From assembly GCA_905236405.1 (NCBI GenBank), contig CAJOQB010000058.1:1-6522 (forward strand): a stretch of DNA of 6,522 bases. Direction: 5' to 3'. Positions 1 through 6,350 of the stretch are shown piece after piece; within the stretch, counting starts at the first letter, position 1; the number at the start of each line of letters is the position of its first letter. Source of the stretch: an uncultured Bacteroidales bacterium. Its GTDB lineage: Bacteria > Bacteroidota > Bacteroidia > Bacteroidales > P3. The notes beneath the pieces were generated by a model that saw nothing but the letters and a program-made list of their open reading frames with translations, was not told where the DNA came from and did no database searches. Made by a program: the position numbers and the translations under genes.

Positions 1-1
1 C

Positions 2-550
2 GATTCGACCAGCTTCCGCTCCTGCGCCTGCGACGTCTACACCGACACCAACGGCACCGGCATCCTGATGCTCTCCGCCGACATCGACCTCGCCGCCGAA
101 GTGACGATGGACTACCCCTACCTGCTGGTTTACGTTTCCGACACCACCTGCCAGACCTACCCCCTGGCACCGTTGACGCTCGAGAACCTCAGCGCCTGGG
201 AGTACGGCGTCGACCTCTCGCTGATTACCGACACCAACCGACTGGTCTATGTCATGAGCGACTCGTCGTTCATCATCTCCACCTCGGGCACCTTCACCGT
301 CGCCGGCTTCACCGACTACGGCAGCACCCTCAACGGCACCATGGCCAACATCACCGGCTACCATATCACCAGCTCGAAGCTTGACTACCTGCACGACAAA
401 GAGACTGCCGCCAACAACGGCGACTATGCCGCCGCCATGTATCTGGCCAACTTCCAGATGACCGACCTCTTCACCCCCGTCGTCATCACTGGTCACATCA
501 CCGGTCGCCGCATGAACATCGAAGGCATCCTTGACGACGTCTCATTCTAA
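2..550 (+). CDS. Hypothetical protein, C-terminal part (5' truncated)
   Basis: The reading frame is open from the window edge, so the gene starts upstream; 182 residues are visible before the TAA at 548-550. An in-frame ATG at 68 exists, but the frame continues upstream of it with the same codon style (FRSCACDVYTDTNGTG), so I treat that ATG as internal. The visible part is rich in Thr, Ser, Asp and Tyr with alternating polar and hydrophobic stretches (for example YPYLLVYVS and SFIISTSGTFTVAGF), which suggests a secreted beta-rich protein. No transmembrane helix or catalytic motif is seen, and any signal peptide would lie off the window. I do not recognise the family. The next gene starts 39 bases downstream on the same strand with no terminator between, so it is probably co-transcribed with the lipoprotein and DUF5723 genes and may act with them at the cell envelope; that role is inferred from context only. 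Confidence 0.8.
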   Translation, partial: DSTSFRSCACDVYTDTNGTGILMLSADIDLAAEVTMDYPYLLVYVSDTTCQTYPLAPLTLENLSAWEYGVDLSLITDTNRLVYVMSDSSFIISTSGTFTVAGFTDYGSTLNGTMANITGYHITSSKLDYLHDKETAANNGDYAAAMYLANFQMTDLFTPVVITGHITGRRMNIEGILDDVSF

Positions 551-589
551 ACGACCCTTCTTGCATACATACCATAAATTGAAAGTACA

Positions 590-1915
590 ATGAAAAGAAA
601 ACTCACCACCAAGATAACCCTGGCACTGCTCTTCGTATCGATAGTGCCGCTGGCCACCTCCTGCCTGAAGGATGGCCTCAAAGACTTCGAGGGGCTCCGC
701 CACCCGATGCAAATCACGGGTTCGTTCAATCCCGAACTGGGACTCCCCATCGGACAAGCCAGCATGAACTTTGCCGACATCCTCGGCATGTTCGACGCCA
801 TGGGCGGCATCGTCGACCTCGACCCCAACACCGGTTCGGCAGTGCTTCGCTACGACACTACGTTCCATATCACCGTCGATATCGAGAGCAGCAACAACAA
901 CACCAAAGGACGTCGCGGCAGCAAGAGCTCGGTCGTCTACCGTCAAGACTGCAGCGGCTACATCGACTTCGACATGTTCAGCAACCTTGACATGCTGCCC
1001 GCCAACTATCGTCTCGAGCAGGTCTACATGACCCTCACCACCGACATCCTGGCACACGGCACCCCCCGCACACAAGACCTCCTCGCCAACTACGACGTCC
1101 TCGCCTATGTCGACAACCTGGTCATCCGTGCCGTCAACAGCACCACGGGGCAATACTACGAGATACCCATCCAGTACGACTCCATCGCCGTCAACAACCT
1201 GATGACAGGCGACCACATGTTGGTCGTCGACAGCGTCGAAGCCTCGCAGTTCCTCAACATCCACCCCGACCGCATCAGCTATTCCGCTCGATTCACCCTC
1301 GACTTCGGCACGCGCTTCTGGGCTTCGGACATCACCGAGTTCATCAACGACTCGTTAGGCATCAGCACCATCGACCTCGACAACAACATCCGCATCTACT
1401 CGCCGCTGACCATCTATTTCGAGAATGCCGTCTATGGCTCCGACATCGCGTTGAACAACGACGAGAACTCCATCATCAACCAGTTGCAAGTCGACTCTTC
1501 CTACCTCGTGTTCGAGTTTGTCAACGGAATGCCCCTCCAGTTAGACATCGAAGCCACCTTGCGCGACGAGGGCGACAACGTGCTCTCCACCCTCATCACG
1601 AACGCCATGGGCAAGTTGCACGCAGCCAACATCGCCTACAATAGCAACACCAACAGCTATACCGCTTCGGCACCCACCACATCCATCATCCAGGTGCCCA
1701 TCACCAACGACCGGCTCCGCGCCCTTGCCACAGCAAAGAACATCCATCTTGAGACCAGCCTCTCGACAGCTCCCGACCAGACAGGCAATGTGAACCAGCC
1801 CGCCGTGTCCATCCTCGATACCGACGAGCTCAGCGTCCGCATCTACGCCATGATCCACCCCAACCTAACCATCACCCTTCCTCTTACGTTCGACACAGTC
1901 ATCATCAGCAAATAA
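590..1915 (+). CDS. Predicted surface lipoprotein of unknown function
   Basis: 441 residues. The N-terminus is a lipoprotein signal peptide: basic start MKRKLTTK, hydrophobic core at about residues 9-21, then LATSC with Cys25 as the expected lipidated residue after signal peptidase II cleavage. The mature start CLKDG resembles the Lys/acidic export signal that sends Bacteroidota lipoproteins to the cell surface, though only one acidic residue is present. A motif at about residues 46-65, FNPELGLPIG followed by a hydrophobic ADIL segment, resembles the N-terminal Asn-Pro...Pro-Ile motif I recall from other uncharacterised Bacteroidota lipoproteins (from memory, not searched). Residues 99-114 form a polar, basic low-complexity stretch (SSNNNTKGRRGSKSS). 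The rest appears beta-rich, with no enzyme motif. The DUF5723 gene follows after 9 bases, so tight co-expression with that outer-membrane protein is likely. The ATG at 590 is chosen because it places the signal peptide at the very N-terminus; the leader is A-rich without a clear Shine-Dalgarno site. Function unknown. Confidence 0.85.
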   Translation: MKRKLTTKITLALLFVSIVPLATSCLKDGLKDFEGLRHPMQITGSFNPELGLPIGQASMNFADILGMFDAMGGIVDLDPNTGSAVLRYDTTFHITVDIESSNNNTKGRRGSKSSVVYRQDCSGYIDFDMFSNLDMLPANYRLEQVYMTLTTDILAHGTPRTQDLLANYDVLAYVDNLVIRAVNSTTGQYYEIPIQYDSIAVNNLMTGDHMLVVDSVEASQFLNIHPDRISYSARFTLDFGTRFWASDITEFINDSLGISTIDLDNNIRIYSPLTIYFENAVYGSDIALNNDENSIINQLQVDSSYLVFEFVNGMPLQLDIEATLRDEGDNVLSTLITNAMGKLHAANIAYNSNTNSYTASAPTTSIIQVPITNDRLRALATAKNIHLETSLSTAPDQTGNVNQPAVSILDTDELSVRIYAMIHPNLTITLPLTFDTVIISK

Positions 1916-1924
1916 ACCGTCACC

Positions 1925-3373
1925 ATGAAACATTCAATCAAACATATATTTGTATCCCTGAGCGTCGTCCTGACGTTCAGCATGGCCTCGGTACAGGTCA
2001 AGGCTCAGAACAGCACCCTTCTCTTCAGTTCCGACCTTCTCCCCCACGGCAACGTAATGAATCCAGCCTTCTTCCCCAACACACCGTTCTATCTGGCACT
2101 GCCCGGTGTCACGCTGGATCTCTCCATGCCCGTGGCATATAGCGACATCTTCCAATACGATGCCGCCAACCAGGTGACCAACATCAACATCAACAACATC
2201 ACCGACCAGTTGATGCAGGGCAACACCTTCGCCATCAACCCCGACGTCTACATTGCCGGTATGGGTATTCGCTTCGGCAAGACCTTCATCGACATGTCGC
2301 TGCAGACCAAGGTCGATGTCTCGCTCAATGCCCCCACCGGTCTGCTCACCTTCCTCAACGAAGGTAACATGAACAACCTTGGTGCCGGCAACGAGTACTA
2401 CATCACCGACCCCAACATCATGCATGTGACCGCCTATATGGAAGCAGGCTTCGGTATCGGACACACCTTCACCCTCCCCTTGGGTGAACTGACTGCCGGT
2501 GTGCGAGTGAAACTCCTCGACGGTTTGGCCGACATCCACACCACCAACACCAGTGCCCGTATCTACACCGCCGAAGACCTCTCCTCCATCCGCGCCGACG
2601 TCAACTATCAGTTGGGCATGGCCGGCATCGTCGGTCTTCGTCAAGACTCCGAAGGCCATATCAGCCGCGGTCCCATCAGTATGCCTCCTACCAACTACTG
2701 TGTCGGTTTCGACTTGGGTGCCCGTTGGCAATGGGACAAACTCGATGTCGCTTTCAGCGTTCTTGACCTCGGTTCCCGCATCAACTGGAACCAGAACGTC
2801 GTCAACCTTTTGCCCGAGAACGGCAACGGTGCCAGCTTCACCTTCGAAGGTCTCGACTTGAATGGACTTATCCAAAACGGTTCGCTTGACAACTCGTTCT
2901 CGGCTCAACTGAGCGACTCCATCGCAGCCCTCACCAACTACACCATCGTCGAAGGCGAGAGCTACTGGACCTCCACTCCCACCCGCATCAACCTCAGCGC
3001 ATTCTATCGTCCTCTGCCCCTCCTGAAAGTGGGTGGTGTGTTCCATGGTGAACTCGACCGTGGCCTCAACTCCTACAATCTCACCACCGAAGAGATTGTC
3101 TCCACCTTCCGTCAGAACTTCACCCTCATGGCCAACGTCAACGTCTTCGACTGGATGGAGGTTATGGCCGGTAACACGCTGGTCAGCGACGGCAATCGTA
3201 CCACAGTGCTCAACCCCAGCGTGGGAGCCACCATCTCCTTGTTCAGAATGCTGCAGGCCTACTTCATGCTCGACTATATCAGCAACATCTATCTTGTCGA
3301 CGCCAAAGCTGCCAAGTTGACCTTTGGCTTCTCAATTGCTGTCCCAGGAAAGAAAGCCGACCGCGACGAATAA
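1925..3373 (+). CDS. DUF5723-type predicted outer-membrane beta-barrel protein
   Basis: 482 residues. The signal peptide spans about residues 1-27 (basic MKHSIKH, hydrophobic IFVSLSVVLTFSMA, cleavage near VKA|Q), with no lipobox. Right after it comes LLFSSDLLPHGNVMNPAFFP (about 32-51). The Asn-Pro-Ala segment close to the mature N-terminus, together with overall length and repeated amphipathic strands (such as VYIAGMGIRFG, VGFDLGARW, LKVGGVFHGEL, AYFMLDYI and LTFGFSIAV near the end), fits the Bacteroidota DUF5723 family of predicted outer-membrane proteins, which have no assigned biochemical role. The family call rests on recalled sequence character, not a profile search. After the last putative strand the protein ends with a short charged tail, GKKADRDE, so the final aromatic residue is not terminal as in many classic barrels. 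It is the last gene of a probable operon, 9 bases after the lipoprotein gene and about 30 bases before a strong terminator. A lipoprotein-barrel partnership is a reasonable inference, not a demonstrated one. Confidence 0.82.
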   Translation: MKHSIKHIFVSLSVVLTFSMASVQVKAQNSTLLFSSDLLPHGNVMNPAFFPNTPFYLALPGVTLDLSMPVAYSDIFQYDAANQVTNININNITDQLMQGNTFAINPDVYIAGMGIRFGKTFIDMSLQTKVDVSLNAPTGLLTFLNEGNMNNLGAGNEYYITDPNIMHVTAYMEAGFGIGHTFTLPLGELTAGVRVKLLDGLADIHTTNTSARIYTAEDLSSIRADVNYQLGMAGIVGLRQDSEGHISRGPISMPPTNYCVGFDLGARWQWDKLDVAFSVLDLGSRINWNQNVVNLLPENGNGASFTFEGLDLNGLIQNGSLDNSFSAQLSDSIAALTNYTIVEGESYWTSTPTRINLSAFYRPLPLLKVGGVFHGELDRGLNSYNLTTEEIVSTFRQNFTLMANVNVFDWMEVMAGNTLVSDGNRTTVLNPSVGATISLFRMLQAYFMLDYISNIYLVDAKAAKLTFGFSIAVPGKKADRDE

Positions 3374-3402
3374 CAACCATTGTCGATAAGACACTAAAAA
3401 GT

Positions 3403-3443
3403 AACAGCCTCTTCCGACTAATCGGAGGAGGCTGTTTTTATTT
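3403..3443 (+). terminator. Intrinsic terminator between convergent genes
   Basis: A 15-bp stem pairs 3403-3417 (AACAGCCTCTTCCGA) with 3422-3436, with one G-U wobble (3412/3427) and a four-base loop, CTAA. It is followed on the + strand by a T-rich tract (3435-3443, interrupted by one A). It lies about 30 bases after the DUF5723 stop. On the minus strand the same hairpin is followed by AC and then five T (3396-3400), so it could also stop fucosidase transcripts, less efficiently, from the convergent gene ending at 3459. Confidence 0.9.
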
Positions 3444-3458
3444 CGACAGTTTCATGTA

Positions 3459-4907
3459 TCACTTTTTCTCTTCGAATGTAAGAGCGATGGCCACCGCGTG
3501 AAGAGCTTTCTTGCTCGGGTGCACATACACTTGCACCGCATTGTCAGCTATCTTCAATTTGGCGCTGCCGCCACCCACCACCGATGCACCCGTAGGCACA
3601 CGGTTGAGCGTAGGCAGAGTGACCACCTCGGGCATGTCCTCGCCTTGGTCGAGCAGATAGATGGCGTAGATAGTGTTGTGGTCCTTGCTTTGAGTGAAAC
3701 GCCATTTGCCGCTAACATATGGCGAGCAAGCACGTGTGCTGTAGATGGCTTTGCCGTTGGTTTTGAGCCAATCGCCCATCTCACGCATCCGCGACAAAGC
3801 GGTGTCAGGGATGGCACCATATTGATCGGGACCCACGTTGAGAAGGAAGTTGCCACCCTTGGACACCACATCGACAAGCGTATGTATCAGCGTATTGGTG
3901 GTTTTATAATTGTCGTCCTTCACATACGACCACGAGTCGCCCATGCTCATGCAAGTCTCCCAAGGATAGTCGAGATAGGTGTCGGGTACCTGCTGTTCAG
4001 GGGTGCGGTAGTTTTCGTACTTGCCACCCACCGAACGGTCGACAATCAAGAGGTTGGGATTGTTCTCGCGAGCCATACGAGCGATGCGAGGCATGTTGAT
4101 ATCCTGCACATAGCCGTTGCATCCCAGCCAAGGACGCGACTCGTCGTTGATGCTCCACTGGGGACGTACCCATCCACCGTCAAGCCACAGGATGTCGATA
4201 TAGCCGTAATTGTGGGTGAGCTCGTAAATCTGATTGTAAGTGAACTCACAGAAGTTGTTCCAACGCTCGGGATATTCGACGGGGTCGTAGTTGACGTTGC
4301 GGTCGGGCGTGGCCCATTCGGGAGCCCAGTAATCCTCATGATGCCAGTCGGGTTTGGAGAAATAAAGACCCGTCCACATACCTTTGGCGCGGAACGCATC
4401 AACCAGTTCCTTGGTAGGGTCGTGAGGGAACCGTTTCGAGTAGGCGCAACTCTTGTCAGCGATGGTGTAGTTGGTGTATTTCGAATCGAACATACAGAAA
4501 CCATCGTGATGCTTGGTGGTGAAAATCATGTATTTCATACCTGCATCACCAGCCGCCTTGGCCCAACGCTTGGCATCGAAACGGGTGGGATTGAAGGTGG
4601 TGTTGAGGTTCCGATAGCTGAGGAAATAGCCCATGTAGTTGGCACCGTTGCGTGAAATCCACGGTTCACTGCAGATGCTCCACGATTCGACAACACCCCA
4701 TTGTGTGTACATACCCCAATGAGCCATGAAACCGAACTTCAGGTCCTGCCATTCTTCGAGACGCTCCAACACCAGTGGATTGGTCTCAGGTTGCGACTCC
4801 TCGGCAGTATTGCGAGGGTTGACAACCTTGCTTTCTTTCTTTTCCTGAGCCATGACGGCAGAAGAGAATGCCAGTATCAAAAAAAGAGGAAGGATAAATC
4901 TTTTCAT
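3459..4907 (-). CDS. Secreted alpha-L-fucosidase, glycoside hydrolase family 29
   Basis: 482 residues; hydrolyses terminal alpha-L-fucose from glycans by a retaining mechanism, probably in the periplasm. Signal peptide at residues 1-20 (MKRFILPLFL..., cleavage near VMA|Q). The catalytic TIM-barrel fold covers about residues 48-385 and shows family hallmarks: KFGFMAHWG (57-65), ESW (74-76), FTTKHHDGF (129-137, sugar-binding His pair 133/134), and LWLDGGW (240-246), where Asp243 is the expected nucleophile by comparison with the WSDG motif of human FUCA1. The acid/base is less certain: Glu304 in RTPEQ is my first candidate, Glu298 the second. NFLLNVGP (353-360) is also typical. A beta-sandwich domain of about 95 residues closes the protein; there is no extra carbohydrate-binding module. 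The start at 4907 is preferred over an in-frame ATG at 4976, because it places the signal peptide at the N-terminus and the upstream ATG lies inside a terminator stem. Subfamily A or B is not resolved. No transporter or other glycosidase gene lies beside it. Confidence 0.93.
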   Translation of the reverse strand: MKRFILPLFLILAFSSAVMAQEKKESKVVNPRNTAEESQPETNPLVLERLEEWQDLKFGFMAHWGMYTQWGVVESWSICSEPWISRNGANYMGYFLSYRNLNTTFNPTRFDAKRWAKAAGDAGMKYMIFTTKHHDGFCMFDSKYTNYTIADKSCAYSKRFPHDPTKELVDAFRAKGMWTGLYFSKPDWHHEDYWAPEWATPDRNVNYDPVEYPERWNNFCEFTYNQIYELTHNYGYIDILWLDGGWVRPQWSINDESRPWLGCNGYVQDINMPRIARMARENNPNLLIVDRSVGGKYENYRTPEQQVPDTYLDYPWETCMSMGDSWSYVKDDNYKTTNTLIHTLVDVVSKGGNFLLNVGPDQYGAIPDTALSRMREMGDWLKTNGKAIYSTRACSPYVSGKWRFTQSKDHNTIYAIYLLDQGEDMPEVVTLPTLNRVPTGASVVGGGSAKLKIADNAVQVYVHPSKKALHAVAIALTFEEKK

Positions 4908-4922
4908 ACCTATTAATATTAT

Positions 4923-4939
4923 GTCCGCACAATGCGAAC
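4923..4939. repeat. Imperfect inverted repeat upstream of fucosidase gene
   Basis: GTCCGCA (4923-4929) and TGCGAAC (4933-4939) form 7-base arms with one mismatch around a CAA centre. It lies 16-32 bases before the fucosidase start codon and after the U-tract of the preceding gene's terminator. It could be an operator or a small leader hairpin, or chance; no regulator gene is nearby to support the first idea. No TAnnTTTG promoter element was found in this 38-base gap. Confidence 0.2.
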
Positions 4940-4945
4940 CGTTAG

Positions 4946-4981
4946 AAAAAGGAAGTTGCCAACAGGACGTTGGCAACTTCC
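4946..4981 (-). terminator. Intrinsic terminator of the ornithine aminotransferase gene
   Basis: A perfect 13-bp stem (GGAAGTTGCCAAC at 4951-4963 pairing with 4969-4981) encloses a five-base loop. Read on the minus strand it is followed immediately by five T (4950-4946). It begins 21 bases after the aminotransferase stop codon, a normal distance for an intrinsic terminator, and separates that gene from the co-directional fucosidase gene. Confidence 0.9.
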
Positions 4982-5002
4982 CACATGATTACCAAACGTC
5001 GA

Positions 5003-6223
5003 TTATTCGAACGAAAGGATGGCTTGTTTGATCAGCTCGATGGCCTCACGCAACTGCTCCTCGGTGATGACCAAAGGAGGAGCGAAACGGATGATATGCT
5101 GGTGGGTCGGTTTGGCCAACACACCGAGGTCACGCATCTTCAGGCAGACATCCCAAGCCTCTTTGCCGTCCTTGGGACGGATGATGACAGCGTTGAGGAG
5201 ACCTTTGCCGCGGACCTTCTCAATCATAGAGCTGTTAATCTTCATGATTTCCTCGCGGAAAATCTTGCCCAGACGCTCAGCGTTTTCCATGAGGTGTTCC
5301 TCTTTGATTACCTGCAAAGCAGCAATACTGACCTTGGCAGCGATGGGGTTGCCACCGAACGTGGAGCCGTGCTCGCCAGGTTTGATGTTGAGCATGATGT
5401 CGTCATCGGCCAACACAGCCGACACCGGAGTCACACCACCGCCCAGAGCCTTGCCGAGGATGAGGATGTCGGGACGGACACCTTCGTGGTCGCAAGCCAG
5501 CATCTTGCCGGTACGGGCGATACCACATTGCACCTCGTCAGCCATAAAGAGGACGTTGTGTTTGTGGCAGATGTCGTAGCATTTCTTCAGATAGCCATCA
5601 TCGGGGACATAGACACCAGCCTCACCCTGGATAGGTTCGACGAGGAAGCCGGCCACCTTGTCGCCATACTGCTCGAGGATCTTCTCTAATGCGTCGGGAT
5701 CGTTGTAAGGAATGCGGAGGAAGCCAGGAGTCATGGGACCATAGTTGGCATACGACTCAGGGTCGTTGCTCATGGTGATGATGGTGATGGTACGGCCATG
5801 GAAGTTGCCTTCGCAGCAGACAATCATCACTTCGTCGTTCTTGATGCCTTTCTTCACCACACCCCAACGGCGGGCAAGCTTGAGGGCTGTCTCGTCAGCC
5901 TCTGCACCGCTGTTCATGGGCAGCACCTTCTCGTAGCCGAAATACTCGGTCACATATTTCTCCCACTCGCCAAGGCAATTGTTATAGAAAGCACGCGAGC
6001 TGAGCGTCAGCTGGTGGGCTTGGTCGCACATAGCCTTCACAATCTTGGGATGGCAGTGACCTTGGTTGACAGCACTATAGGCCGAAAGGAAGTCGAAATA
6101 ACGTTTGCCTTCGCAGTCCCAAACAAAAGGACCTTCGCCTTTGGCCAGTACCACGGGCAGCGGATGATAGTTGTGAGCACCGTAACGGGCTTCCATTTCC
6201 ATGAATTCTTCAGACTTTGTCAT
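5003..6223 (-). CDS. rocD: Ornithine aminotransferase (ornithine-oxo-acid transaminase)
   Basis: 406 residues, the normal length for bacterial members. This cytosolic PLP enzyme transfers the delta-amino group of L-ornithine to 2-oxoglutarate, giving glutamate-5-semialdehyde (which cyclises to pyrroline-5-carboxylate) and glutamate, linking arginine/ornithine to proline and glutamate. It is close to human OAT along its whole length, for example YGAHNYHPLP (14-23), YSAVNQGHCHPKIV (49-62), VEPIQGEAGV (195-204) and GEHGST (283-288). Aligning by eye with human numbering places the ornithine-specific tyrosine at Tyr19 (human Tyr55), Arg144 (Arg180), Glu201 (Glu235), the PLP lysine at Lys258 in LGKALGGG (Lys292) and the alpha-carboxylate arginine at Arg379 (Arg413). 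Asp229 in MADE should contact the PLP ring nitrogen. All key residues are present, so the gene looks intact, and conservation of Tyr19 argues against acetylornithine or GABA aminotransferase. It appears monocistronic, with its own promoter and terminator. No arginase or proline gene is adjacent. Confidence 0.96.
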   Translation of the reverse strand: MTKSEEFMEMEARYGAHNYHPLPVVLAKGEGPFVWDCEGKRYFDFLSAYSAVNQGHCHPKIVKAMCDQAHQLTLSSRAFYNNCLGEWEKYVTEYFGYEKVLPMNSGAEADETALKLARRWGVVKKGIKNDEVMIVCCEGNFHGRTITIITMSNDPESYANYGPMTPGFLRIPYNDPDALEKILEQYGDKVAGFLVEPIQGEAGVYVPDDGYLKKCYDICHKHNVLFMADEVQCGIARTGKMLACDHEGVRPDILILGKALGGGVTPVSAVLADDDIMLNIKPGEHGSTFGGNPIAAKVSIAALQVIKEEHLMENAERLGKIFREEIMKINSSMIEKVRGKGLLNAVIIRPKDGKEAWDVCLKMRDLGVLAKPTHQHIIRFAPPLVITEEQLREAIELIKQAILSFE

Positions 6224-6276
6224 AATTTCTAAGTTTTTATTTATGTTTAATAAATATATCTAGATGAAAGATTTTG

Positions 6277-6306
6277 CAAATTTACATCAATTATTGGAAA
6301 TAAGAA
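6277..6306 (-). promoter_or_regulatory. Putative Bacteroidota-type promoter for ornithine aminotransferase
   Basis: On the minus strand, TAAATTTG (6284-6277) matches the Bacteroidota -7 consensus TAnnTTTG exactly. A weak -33 match, TTC instead of TTG (6306-6304), lies 19 bases upstream, the expected spacing. An A-rich tract sits just beyond it. Transcription would start near 6270, giving a leader of about 47 bases before the ATG at 6223. The leader is AT-rich with no clear Shine-Dalgarno site. No matching promoter could be picked with confidence for the divergent gene in the same 127-base gap. Confidence 0.55.
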
Positions 6307-6350
6307 GAGTTTTTTTTCGTTATGATATTTCAAAAGCTAATGCACGGAAT

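Noticed and set aside
551..589. Possible promoter (CATAAATTG) before the lipoprotein gene
   Set aside because: It misses the TAnnTTTG consensus by a base and the nearest TTG is only 11 bases upstream, not about 19. Co-transcription with the preceding gene is simpler.
542..1264. Minus-strand open frame (240 codons) opposite the lipoprotein gene
   Set aside because: Same Val/Asp/Gly-rich shadow composition; the + strand gene has a clear lipoprotein signal and operon context.
2176..2205. AACATC-type repeats in the DUF5723 gene
   Set aside because: They encode a short Asn/Ile-rich strand (TNININNIT); too short and imperfect to be a functional DNA repeat.
1934..3046. Long minus-strand open frame (370 codons) opposite the DUF5723 gene
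   Set aside because: Its product is a Val/Gly/Asp/His-rich shadow with no signal peptide or recognisable motif, expected when a GC-rich gene uses mostly C-ending codons. The + strand frame has a signal peptide and family-like sequence.
3498..4655. Plus-strand open frame (385 codons) opposite the fucosidase gene
   Set aside because: The minus strand carries unmistakable GH29 motifs across the same region; this frame has none and starts inside the other gene.
4908..4976. Longer fucosidase start at 4976
   Set aside because: It would put 23 extra residues before the signal peptide, and its ATG lies within the stem of the upstream gene's terminator.
4970..5689. Plus-strand open frame opposite ornithine aminotransferase (also 5798-6232)
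   Set aside because: The minus strand is a full-length aminotransferase with all catalytic residues; these are shadows.
5769..5790. GATGGTGATG-like short tandem repeat
   Set aside because: It lies inside the aminotransferase gene and encodes the conserved Thr/Ile-rich segment after GNFHGRT; it is ordinary coding sequence.
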